DNA from: Clostridia bacterium
Lineage (GTDB): Bacteria > Bacillota > Clostridia > Oscillospirales > Acutalibacteraceae
Assembly (NCBI GenBank): GCA_017521125.1
Contig: JAFXDV010000009.1
Coordinates: 1 to 38,171, forward strand
Direction: 5' to 3'
DNA length: 38,171 bases
The notes under the pieces were generated by a model, which made no database searches, had not been told where the DNA came from, and saw only the letters and a list, made by a program, of their open reading frames with translations. Positions 1 through 6,577 of this stretch are shown here, piece after piece (the first letter of the stretch is position 1; every line of letters starts with the position of its first letter). The position numbers were made by a program, and so were the translations under genes.

Positions 1-585
1 GGTTGTTTCGTTACGGTGGGGTTAGAAAACTTATGACCAAGTGCATCGATTGCCTTTGTTTCTTTGTGTGAGCACTTAGAGCAACTTCTTGTTTGCTCAC
101 CCTTTGCTTCACAAGTTGCTTCCTTTGTAGTCTTCCAACTGTCCATATTATGACCCGTTGCAGCTATATCGCGGGTTTCGGTATACGAACATCCCGAAAC
201 AGTACATTTTCTTTGTTCAGTGCCTTTTGTAGTACAAGTAGGAGCTTTTGTTTGCGTCCAAGAACCCAATTTATGTCCGGTTGCCGAAATATCTCTAGTT
301 TCTACCTTTTGACAGGTCGAACAAGTACGAGACTCTGTGCCTTTACCAGTGCAAGAAGGTGCTTTAGTCTGACCCCAACTGCCGTATGTATGATTGTTAG
401 TTTTTGCAATAGACTCTGTTTTGATAGCGTTACATGCAGTACAAGTAAAAGTTTTAGTTCCTGCTTCCTTACAGTTGGCAGTTTTGGTTACACTGCCGCC
501 ATTCCAAGTATGCGCCTTTGTTTCAACGTTACCACAGGCTGAACAAGTGCGGGTGTGGTTGGTGGCGTTTGCGTTGGTATAACTA
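1..585 (-). repeat. Cys-rich ~40-residue tandem repeats in the cohesin protein
   Basis: The reading frame below the cohesin module encodes at least five imperfect units. Each has a H-x-(Y/W)-GSW-type start, a single Cys, then a Cys-x2-4-Cys pair and an ETRDI-like end followed by ATGH. The two units around 121-360 are the most alike. The array continues past the left edge, so its length is unknown. The dockerin protein next door carries one similar HTW...CxxC unit just before its dockerin. Confidence 0.65.
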
Positions 586-1046
586 CCATAGGTGTGACTT
601 GCGCAAGCAACCTTAACAGTTTTGCTGGTACTTGCTGTACCAACTACCGATGAACCACTTTTAAAAGTCAGGTCAACCTTTACATTTTGTGCAGTTTGTG
701 AAACTGTTTTACCCTTAACAACAAAGCTAAATACTGTCCCGTCCATTGTTCCTACACCCGAAAAGGCGATAACACCATAGCCATTAGAAACGGTAAAATC
801 TTTCATAATACCGTCTTTTTTCCATTCGCCTGATACAAGTTCAAGCCCGTTACCGAGCGTCACCTGAACAAGTGCAGAGCTCATTGATGGGCTGCCGCTA
901 ACGTTAACAGTTATTGTTGCGGTTACATCCTTTTTGATTTCACTTGGTACGCCACTTAAACTAGCGGTTGCACCTGCCGCAAAAGCAGTTACAGAAAAAC
1001 TTAAAATTAAAACCAAACAAATAATTAATGATAAAATCTTTTTCAT
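1..1046 (-). CDS. Secreted cohesin-domain protein with Cys-rich repeats (3' end outside window)
   Basis: An open frame of 348 codons runs from ATG at 1046 to the left edge with no stop, so the C-terminus is missing. Residues 1-25 form a signal peptide (MKK, hydrophobic core, cleavage near AFA/AG). Residues ~26-150 read like a cohesin: a beta-rich module with ITVNVSGSPSMSSALVQV, a GLELVSGEW strand and a VFSFVVKGKTV strand. From ~155 onward come imperfect ~40-residue repeats with HxYGSW/HTW, an xxCxxKGxxxRxCxxC core and ETRDIxATGH. The ribosome site AAAAGGAG lies 8 nt before the ATG. The gene follows the dockerin protein by 15 bp, so the two are probably co-transcribed. By family knowledge cohesins bind dockerins; that these two bind each other is inference. 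The Cys pairs could bind metal or form disulfides. Confidence 0.75.
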   Translation of the reverse strand, partial: MKKILSLIICLVLILSFSVTAFAAGATASLSGVPSEIKKDVTATITVNVSGSPSMSSALVQVTLGNGLELVSGEWKKDGIMKDFTVSNGYGVIAFSGVGTMDGTVFSFVVKGKTVSQTAQNVKVDLTFKSGSSVVGTASTSKTVKVACASHTYGSYTNANATNHTRTCSACGNVETKAHTWNGGSVTKTANCKEAGTKTFTCTACNAIKTESIAKTNNHTYGSWGQTKAPSCTGKGTESRTCSTCQKVETRDISATGHKLGSWTQTKAPTCTTKGTEQRKCTVSGCSYTETRDIAATGHNMDSWKTTKEATCEAKGEQTRSCSKCSHKETKAIDALGHKFSNPTVTKQ

Positions 1047-1061
1047 TTTATATTTCTCCTT

Positions 1062-2759
1062 TTAATTTATGGGGTAAAGGTCGGGTAAGAATGTGTGATA
1101 TAGCAAATACACAGCATCCTTATCGTTAACCTCTCCGTCTCCATTAAAATCACAATCTTGATTTACGGGATATATATCCGACAAGAATGTATGATAAAGC
1201 AAATATACAGCATCTCGGTCAGTTACACCCTCTACACCATCAACGTCACCGATAACATAATCAACCGTTCCACATTCGGTACAAATGTGATTATCGTTCC
1301 AAGTGTGTGTATGAACGGTCATAATATCAATAAATCCTGCGCCGATTTTTTCAGCATAGGTTTCTGCCGTTGAGCCAACAAATCCATAAATTGTTTGATT
1401 ATAATACAGGCCACAATCATAATCAAAATAACAATCTTTATTGAAAATATAAATATTTTCAATGTTGTTCATATAAAAAGTGTCACTATATATGTATGAA
1501 ACTCCGTAAGGGATAGTTACACTTTTAAGACTTGTGCAACCAAAAAATGCAGAACAGCCTATACTAGTAACACTATTTGGTATGGTTATACTGGTAAGGC
1601 TATCACAATATTTAAATGCATAATCACCTATACTTGTAACGCTATCTGGTATGGTTATACTTTTAAGGCTATAACAAGACTCAAATGCAGCGTCACCTAT
1701 GCTTGTAACACCATCTGATATTACTATTTTTGTTATACATTGACTATATTCATCCCAAGGAGGAGTTATCGATGTGAAATCAATAATTGGCCCATTACCG
1801 GTTATCAATAACTCTCCGATTCGTTTATCAATACTCCAATTGTTTTTACCAATTTTACCACTAAAAATGCTTTCTTCGTCGGGTGCATCAATATAAACGA
1901 CTTCATTATAGTGCGTAGCCGCATAATTAACTAATGCCGAACAGGTTTTATAACCATAAAGTAACGTCTTTGTGCCAAACGCATAATTATCGCCTATACT
2001 AGTAACACTATCGGGTATTATTACACCTGTAAGGCTTTCGCACTCAGTAAACGCATAATCTCCTATACTTTTAACGCTATCGGGTATTGTTATGCTTGTA
2101 AGCCTTTCGCAGCAAGAAAAGGCGTTCTCACCTATACTTGTGACGCCATCAGGTATTGTTATACTTGTAAGGTTTTCGCACCCAGAAAAAGTACCCTCTT
2201 CGATACTTGTAATGTTCGCTGGTATGGTTACACTTGTAAGGTTAGAGCAATAGTAAAAAGCTTCTTCGCCGATACTTGTAACGCTATCTGGTATGGTTAC
2301 ACTTTTAAGGTTAAAGCAGCTAGAAAATGTACCCTTTTCTATACTTGTAATGCTCTCTGGTATGGTTACACTTTTAAGGCTATGGCAATAGTAAAAAGCT
2401 TCTGCGCCGATACTTGTAACGCTATCTGGTATGGTTACACTTGTAAGGTTATAGCAATAATTAAATGCACGCTCTCCTATACTTGTAACGCTATCTGGTA
2501 TGATTATGCTTTCAAGTGAAATGCAATAATCAAACGCAAAATCCCCTATACTGGTTACAGGATAACCGCCCAAGCTTGATGGGATGATAACATCACCCCT
2601 AATTGACTGGTCACAATATGTTATTGTGGCTTCGCCATTTGAAACCTCATACATATAATAGCCACTTTTTGCTGCACTTGCTGTAATGCTAAATAATCCT
2701 AATGGACAAACCGAAATTATCAAAACCATCGATAATATTATTGCTAAAATCTTTTTCAT
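1062..2759 (-). CDS. BspA-type leucine-rich-repeat surface protein with C-terminal dockerin
   Basis: A 565-residue secreted protein. Residues 1-29 are a signal peptide ending near TASAA. Residues ~70-285 and ~345-460 hold about 13 repeats of 23 residues of the BspA/TpLRR type (LTSVTIPDSVTSIGxxAFxxC). A linker between the blocks has a GxLLITGNGPIxDF segment common in clostridial proteins of this kind. After an HTWN..CTEC unit, residues ~500-565 form a type I dockerin with two YLLYHTFL helices. Its second calcium loop (DFNGDGEVNDKD) is canonical; the first (DVDGVEGVTDRD) lacks Asp at loop position 5. The start overlaps the stop of the upstream gene by 4 bp (ATGA). BspA-like repeats usually act in adhesion; the ligand here is unknown. 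Confidence 0.88.
   Translation of the reverse strand: MKKILAIILSMVLIISVCPLGLFSITASAAKSGYYMYEVSNGEATITYCDQSIRGDVIIPSSLGGYPVTSIGDFAFDYCISLESIIIPDSVTSIGERAFNYCYNLTSVTIPDSVTSIGAEAFYYCHSLKSVTIPESITSIEKGTFSSCFNLKSVTIPDSVTSIGEEAFYYCSNLTSVTIPANITSIEEGTFSGCENLTSITIPDGVTSIGENAFSCCERLTSITIPDSVKSIGDYAFTECESLTGVIIPDSVTSIGDNYAFGTKTLLYGYKTCSALVNYAATHYNEVVYIDAPDEESIFSGKIGKNNWSIDKRIGELLITGNGPIIDFTSITPPWDEYSQCITKIVISDGVTSIGDAAFESCYSLKSITIPDSVTSIGDYAFKYCDSLTSITIPNSVTSIGCSAFFGCTSLKSVTIPYGVSYIYSDTFYMNNIENIYIFNKDCYFDYDCGLYYNQTIYGFVGSTAETYAEKIGAGFIDIMTVHTHTWNDNHICTECGTVDYVIGDVDGVEGVTDRDAVYLLYHTFLSDIYPVNQDCDFNGDGEVNDKDAVYLLYHTFLPDLYPIN
1500..2560 (-). repeat. Tandem ~69-bp repeats encoding 23-residue LRRs
   Basis: The coding strand repeats a 69-bp unit with near-identical cores (ATACCAGATAGCGTTAC and close variants), so the reverse complement CTATCTGGTATGG recurs across the plus strand. 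A spacer-like linker near 1740-1990 separates the main block from the smaller one. Such arrays readily change length by recombination. Confidence 0.8.
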
Positions 2760-3133
2760 GCTTTTTTCTCCTCAACGGTGTAAGTCAAATCATCTCTTAT
2801 ATCTACTTCAAAATTGCTGATAATTCTTTCAATAGAATTATCAGTTTCATACTTGTGCCAATACCTTGCTGTGTAAAACTTTTCATTATTGTCCGAAAAG
2901 ACAAAACAAGCATAATAAAGTTTGTGATTATCTTTTAAAAATATTTCTTTATCATACGAAATATTTGTTTGGTTTTTTCGCAAAAAATCTTTGAATCTTT
3001 TTAAACCATCTATCATTTCTTCTTTAGTTTTATAATCGCCTGAACGCCCTACGCACTGTTTATTACTATTATTAGGTAATAATTCAAAGCGCCAATTACC
3101 ATCTTTAATAATTTTATACTTATATCTCGCCAT
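2756..3133 (-). CDS. Small DUF1508 (YegP)-like protein, first gene of the surface operon
   Basis: A 125-residue soluble protein without signal peptide or membrane segment. Residues ~8-50 (WRFELLPNNSNKQCVGRSGDYKTKEEMIDGL, quoted in part) have the DUF1508/YegP pattern: an F-x-L strand, an S-x-x-Y turn, then a helix. The C-terminal ~70 residues are rich in charged and aromatic residues and match nothing I recognise. The ribosome site GGGAGAGTGAG precedes the ATG. Its stop overlaps the start of the LRR gene (ATGA), which implies translational coupling. About 155 nt separate the start from the predicted promoter. No function can be assigned; a role in regulating or tagging the surface proteins would be speculation. 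Confidence 0.6.
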   Translation of the reverse strand: MARYKYKIIKDGNWRFELLPNNSNKQCVGRSGDYKTKEEMIDGLKRFKDFLRKNQTNISYDKEIFLKDNHKLYYACFVFSDNNEKFYTARYWHKYETDNSIERIISNFEVDIRDDLTYTVEEKKA

Positions 3134-3282
3134 TATATCTCACTCTCCCATACGTTATTTTTTAACACAAACCTTTGAGTTCTTTCTTTTGTGTATTGAA
3201 AAGTTTTTATACAAAACAAAAAATTGTCGCTTCTCAAGTTGATGAACAAAACTACAAACTTGGTAGCATTTTGATAAATTCT

Positions 3283-3345
3283 TATCTTTAACACAATTAT
3301 AGTGGCAAAATGTGTTAATGTCAAGATATATTCGTATCTTTAACA
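3283..3345. promoter_or_regulatory. Candidate XRE operator array in the divergent promoter region
   Basis: TATCTTTAACA occurs exactly at 3283-3293 and again at 3335-3345, 52 bp apart (about five helical turns). Between them TTAACACA (3288-3295) and TGTGTTAA (3311-3318) form a perfect 8-bp inverted repeat that covers the spacer of the minus-strand promoter. A further TTTAACACAA lies in the leader at 3161-3170. The layout suits repression by the adjacent XRE protein, but binding is inferred. Confidence 0.5.
3296..3324 (-). promoter_or_regulatory. Consensus sigma-A promoter for the DUF1508-LRR-cohesin operon
   Basis: On the minus strand TTGACA (3319-3324) and TATAAT (3296-3301) are both perfect and are separated by exactly 17 bp. 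Transcription would start near 3289 and leave a leader of about 155 nt before the DUF1508-like gene. The inverted repeat TTAACACA/TGTGTTAA overlaps the promoter spacer. Confidence 0.75.
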
Positions 3346-3367
3346 TATTTTGGGAGATGATAATTGT

Positions 3368-3610
3368 ATGAAAATTTATGATTATAACGGCAAGAAAAAC
3401 ATCTGTGGTGACAGAGTTCACGAAGCGAGATGCAAATTAAGGTTAACTCAAAGTGATTTGGCAGCCCAACTACAAATAAACGGAATAATCCTTGAACGCG
3501 ACAGTATTTCAAGAATTGAAATCGGTACGAGATTTGTTGCAGATTACGAGCTTAGAGAATTAGCAAAAATTTTAAAAGTTTCTGTAAATTGGTTATTAGG
3601 TCTGGAATAG
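3368..3610 (+). CDS. Small XRE-family HTH transcriptional regulator
   Basis: An 80-residue protein that is almost entirely a Cro/C1-type helix-turn-helix: VHEARCKLRLTQSDLAAQL, then a recognition-helix region (ERDSISRIEIGTRF) and LRELAKILKVSVNWLLG. I chose the ATG at 3368, with GGGAG at 3352-3356, over an in-frame TTG at 3350 that would place the ribosome site inside the gene. It is divergent from the surface operon and shares its promoter region, where repeated TTAACA sites suggest it controls itself and/or that operon. A possible -10 (TATATT, 3327-3332) precedes it, without a good -35. It has no effector domain. Confidence 0.8.
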   Translation: MKIYDYNGKKNICGDRVHEARCKLRLTQSDLAAQLQINGIILERDSISRIEIGTRFVADYELRELAKILKVSVNWLLGLE

Positions 3611-3611
3611 C

Positions 3612-3645
3612 AAAAATGCAAGTCAGTCATTGACTTGCATTTTTT
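3612..3645. terminator. Bidirectional intrinsic terminator
   Basis: ATGCAAGTCA and TGACTTGCAT form a perfect 10-bp stem with loop GTCAT, preceded by A5 and followed by T6. It sits between the convergent XRE gene (stop 3610) and spoIVB (stop 3650) and can serve both. Confidence 0.9.
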
Positions 3646-3649
3646 GTGT

Positions 3650-4867
3650 CTATGACGCATCTTTTAATTGTTGTTCAGATACACTTTGTGCCGTCTCTAA
3701 CATATTCTCTGCGAAGATGCCGTAGCCTTTAGTCGGGTCGTCGACAAGGACGTGAGTAACGGCACCGACGAGCTTACCATTTTGGATGATGGGGCTGCCC
3801 GACATTCCTTGGACAATTCCGCCTGTTTTATCTAAAAGTCTTTCATCCGTTATGGTTACAAGGAGGTTTTGGGTTTGGTCGTTACCTAATACTTTTATTT
3901 TACAAGAATAATACTGAGGGCCCTCATCCGAGATGGTCGTATAAATAAAGGCATCTCCCCCTTTTATCTCCTGTTTTGAAGCGATTTTTATTAAATTATC
4001 GGAGTTTATATTTATTTTGCATCTTCCATAGACACCTTTTTCGGTATTGAGGTTAAGGTTTGCTATACTTTTGCCTGTGAATTTTCCTACAAGCTCTCCG
4101 GGAGCGCCTTTTACACCCTTTTTAATTGATAAAATTTCTGCCGAGACAAGCTCCCCTGATGCAAGGCTTAAAAGGGTGCCTGTATCTGTGTCGCATATTC
4201 CGTGACCGAGGCCTGATATAGTATTTTGGGATGGGTTATAAAATGTTAGAGTACCTATACCTGCCGAAGAATCTTTTACCCAGATTCCTGCCCTGTATAT
4301 ACCGTTCTTCTTAGATTTTACGGGATTTATATAGACTGTTTTTTTTCGGCCGCCACTTACTATTTCTGCTGCAACAGGGCTGCCGTTTGAGTTTTTTATA
4401 ATTGCGGCGACATCTTCATTTGTATAGACGTGGGTGCCGTTTAGCGAGACGATAAAATCTCCTTTTTTTATGCCTGCTTCCTTGGCGGGATTTACCTCTC
4501 CATTTTCACCGTCTACGCTACCGAAATCTACCACCAACACTCCGTCGGTATAAATCTTTATTCCAAAGGGTGTACCGAGAAGCACTACGTCGTTGTTTTC
4601 AACTACCTGTACGCTTGTTTTTCCTGCGGGGATTATACCGAAGATATTAAGCTTTACATTATCTTCTTTATATTCGTATCCGGAAGCCTTTACGGGAATC
4701 AGGCTATTAATTTTTAAATCTTCGCCTTTATTTATTTTATAACTTTCTGCTACATTTTTATCTACATATATAATTGCCGAAAAAATTAGCACTGATAGTA
4801 TAGCAGAAAGAGTAAAAAATATTTTTATGAGCTTTTTTAATCCTTTCGTTGTTTTCACCCCTGTCAA
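3650..4867 (-). CDS. spoIVB: SpoIVB serine peptidase (sporulation signalling)
   Basis: A 405-residue exported protein. There is one N-terminal membrane anchor (~12-33), a PDZ domain (~115-180, AGIKKGDFIVSLNG) and an S55 peptidase domain. The putative catalytic His is in GLGHGICDTDTG, and the Ser is in MSGSPI (about residue 358), followed by the family's DDPTKGYGIF segment. In known spore formers SpoIVB is secreted by the forespore and triggers pro-sigma-K processing in the mother cell. The start is uncertain: TTG at 4867 has no clear ribosome site, and GTG at 4858 has AGGG almost touching it. The YlmC/YmxH gene lies 70 bp upstream on the same strand. Confidence 0.93.
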   Translation of the reverse strand: MTGVKTTKGLKKLIKIFFTLSAILSVLIFSAIIYVDKNVAESYKINKGEDLKINSLIPVKASGYEYKEDNVKLNIFGIIPAGKTSVQVVENNDVVLLGTPFGIKIYTDGVLVVDFGSVDGENGEVNPAKEAGIKKGDFIVSLNGTHVYTNEDVAAIIKNSNGSPVAAEIVSGGRKKTVYINPVKSKKNGIYRAGIWVKDSSAGIGTLTFYNPSQNTISGLGHGICDTDTGTLLSLASGELVSAEILSIKKGVKGAPGELVGKFTGKSIANLNLNTEKGVYGRCKININSDNLIKIASKQEIKGGDAFIYTTISDEGPQYYSCKIKVLGNDQTQNLLVTITDERLLDKTGGIVQGMSGSPIIQNGKLVGAVTHVLVDDPTKGYGIFAENMLETAQSVSEQQLKDAS

Positions 4868-4937
4868 ATTAAATATTTACAATATTAATTTGCACAGAAA
4901 AGTAAAAACTTATAAGGAAAAATTTTTTGAAAGGTTG

Positions 4938-5192
4938 TTAAATTTTACTTTTAAAATTGGTAAGTCTTACTAAAATTGTCTCATTTCCTATAACTTCAAT
5001 TTCTGACCAGGGAATTACAAGGTCATCCTCTCTGCCTAAAATTCCAAAGGCTTTTTGTTTTCCGTAAATTACAATGGCGGTGAGCCTTCCGCTTTCGGTA
5101 TCTAGCTCTATATCTCCTACCATACCTAAAACTGTTCCGTCACTAACAGATACTACCTGTCTGTCTTTGAGTTCTGCTATTCTTTCTGTCAT
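4938..5192 (-). CDS. YlmC/YmxH-family PRC-barrel sporulation protein
   Basis: An 84-residue protein covering a single PRC-barrel: the DRQVVSVSDGTVLGMVGDIELD strand pair, then GREDDLVIPWSEIEVIGNETILV. This is the pattern of the YlmC/YmxH family, which is widespread in spore formers and often lies beside sigG. The ribosome site GAGGAG stands 7 nt before the ATG. A sigma-E-like promoter is just upstream. spoIVB follows on the same strand and might be co-transcribed. In many Firmicutes this gene directly follows sigG; here sigG lies 2.7 kb away beyond a plus-strand sugar locus. The molecular role of the family is not known to me. Confidence 0.85.
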   Translation of the reverse strand: MTERIAELKDRQVVSVSDGTVLGMVGDIELDTESGRLTAIVIYGKQKAFGILGREDDLVIPWSEIEVIGNETILVRLTNFKSKI

Positions 5193-5210
5193 AATCTCAC
5201 TCCTCTTTAA

Positions 5211-5239
5211 AATGTATGAGCAGTTTCAGGTTAATAGTA
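5211..5239 (-). promoter_or_regulatory. Sigma-E-like promoter of the YlmC/YmxH gene
   Basis: On the minus strand TACTATT (5233-5239) is followed after 14 bp by CATACATT (5211-5218). The Bacillus sigma-E consensus is KMATATT-N14-CATACAHT, so the -10 is a full match and the -35 matches 6 of 7. It ends 19 bp before the ATG, so the leader would be very short. Confidence 0.55.
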
Positions 5240-5264
5240 TACGTTCTACGAGTTGTAGACTATT
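5233..5264. promoter_or_regulatory. Dyad-symmetric candidate operator upstream of the HTH-kinase gene
   Basis: Nested inverted repeats lie between the divergent YlmC and kinase genes. The outer arms are AATAGT (5233-5238) and ACTATT (5259-5264), the inner arms TCTAC (5245-5249) and GTAGA (5255-5259). The outer arm overlaps the sigma-E-like -35. It could bind the XRE domain of the kinase fusion, but its distance from the kinase promoter (~48 bp) makes this tentative. Confidence 0.3.
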
Positions 5265-5311
5265 TATTTTCTTTTGCCGCATATGTTCCAAAACAGTCCA
5301 AAAAAAGTAGG

Positions 5312-5340
5312 TTTACAATTTTTTAAAAAAAGTTTATAAT
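5312..5340 (+). promoter_or_regulatory. Sigma-A promoter of the HTH-kinase gene
   Basis: TTTACA (5312-5317) and a perfect TATAAT (5335-5340) are separated by 17 bp made almost wholly of T and A tracts. The ribosome site AAAGGAG (5347-5353) starts 7 bp beyond the -10, so the transcript would be nearly leaderless upstream of it. Confidence 0.7.
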
Positions 5341-5362
5341 ATAGGAAAAGGAGTTGTTTTTT

Positions 5363-6577
5363 ATGGATGTTAAAAACATTGGAAAAAATATAGCAACTTT
5401 AAGAAAAAAACACGGCATGACTCAGACTGCATTAGCCGAGGAGCTTAAAATTAGCAACAAAACCGTTAGCAAATGGGAAAGCGGTCAAGGATACCCTGAA
5501 ATTTCTCAGCTTCCATCTCTTGCTCATTTCTTTAATGTGAGCATTGACTCCCTAATGACCGATAAACCCGGTGGAATTGCTATTGCAGGAAACATTTTGA
5601 CCGATGTTGTTAAAATGGTTGACTGCTACCCTGAAAAAGGTATGCTTGCAAACATTGGTGATATGTCGGTTTGTGTTGGTGGCTGTGTTCCTAACACCGC
5701 TATTGACATTGCAAAAATAGACCGCAGTCTTCCTCTTACCGCTATTGGTAAGGTTGGAGATGATGATAACGGCAGATTTGTTGTTGCAAAAATGATAGAG
5801 AATGGCATTAACTGTGACAAGGTTATTGTGTCACAAACTAAACCAACAAGCTCTTCTGATGTTATCAGTTCACCTGACGGAGAAAGAACTTTCTTCCATT
5901 GCAGAGGTGCAAATGCAGAGTTTTCTCCTGAGGACATTGATATAAATGCTCTTAACTGTTCTATCTTCCATATTGGATACATTCTTCTTCTTGATATTTT
6001 CGACCAAGAAGATAAAGAATATGGAACTGTAATGGCTCGTTTCCTACATAGCGTTCAGAAAAAGGGCATTAAAACCTCTATTGATGTTGTTAGTGATTCT
6101 ACCGGTGAATACAAAAAGAAAATTATCCCAGCTCTAAAATACTGCGACTACGTTATCGTAAACGAAATTGAAAGCAGTATTATTTCGGGACTTAACCCTT
6201 ACACCGAAGATAAAAAGCCTAATCTTGAGAACATAAAGAAAACTATGGAAATTATGGCAGATTATGGTGTTTCGGAAAAAATTATCATTCACTGCAAACA
6301 GGCAGGTTTCTGCTACGATGTGAAAACCAAGGAGTTTGTTGCAGTTGGCTCGGTTGATATGCCAAGAGAGCTCTTTAAGGGCAGCGTTGGCGCAGGAGAT
6401 GCCTTCTGTGCAGGTAGCCTTTACGGAATTTACAACGGCTTTTCTAATAAGGAAATCTTAGAATTTGCAGGTGGTGCTGCGGTTTGCAACCTGCTCTCTG
6501 AAAATTCTATTGATGGTATGCTCAGTAAACCTGAGATTTATAAAGTTATGGAAAAATACGGATATATGGAAGTATAA
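5363..6577 (+). CDS. XRE-HTH / PfkB-family sugar kinase fusion
   Basis: A 404-residue fusion. Residues ~5-62 are an XRE helix-turn-helix (LRKKHGMTQTALAEELKISNKTVSKWESG). Residues ~70-400 are a ribokinase/PfkB kinase with the substrate-side GG motif (CVGGCVPNTA, 104-113) and the ATP-site GSVGAGDAF, with Asp346 as catalytic base. I chose the ATG at 5363, 9 nt after AAAGGAG, over TTG at 5354, which touches the ribosome site. Next downstream, beyond an inserted element, is a class II aldolase, so the product is probably a ketose or keto-acid phosphate for aldol cleavage (1-phosphofructokinase, tagatose-6-P kinase or IolC-like activities are all possible). The DNA-binding domain suggests it also senses substrate and controls its own promoter. 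Substrate unassigned. Confidence 0.85.
   Translation: MDVKNIGKNIATLRKKHGMTQTALAEELKISNKTVSKWESGQGYPEISQLPSLAHFFNVSIDSLMTDKPGGIAIAGNILTDVVKMVDCYPEKGMLANIGDMSVCVGGCVPNTAIDIAKIDRSLPLTAIGKVGDDDNGRFVVAKMIENGINCDKVIVSQTKPTSSSDVISSPDGERTFFHCRGANAEFSPEDIDINALNCSIFHIGYILLLDIFDQEDKEYGTVMARFLHSVQKKGIKTSIDVVSDSTGEYKKKIIPALKYCDYVIVNEIESSIISGLNPYTEDKKPNLENIKKTMEIMADYGVSEKIIIHCKQAGFCYDVKTKEFVAVGSVDMPRELFKGSVGAGDAFCAGSLYGIYNGFSNKEILEFAGGAAVCNLLSENSIDGMLSKPEIYKVMEKYGYMEV

Noticed and set aside
93..582. Plus-strand open frames rich in Cys, Ser and Leu
   Set aside because: They are antisense shadows of the cohesin protein, whose frame is continuous to the edge with a signal peptide and ribosome site.
1500..2560. 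Regular repeats read as a CRISPR array
   Set aside because: The repeats are 69-bp coding units in frame with an LRR protein and have no unique spacers.
3350..3367. TTG at 3350 as XRE start
   Set aside because: The GGGAG ribosome site would fall inside the coding region; ATG at 3368 fits.
3133..3512. Short minus-strand frames in the XRE promoter region
   Set aside because: They lack ribosome sites and overlap the consensus promoter, the operators and the XRE gene.
4868..4937. Sigma-F/G promoter for spoIVB
   Set aside because: No pair of boxes close to either consensus was found in the 70-bp gap.
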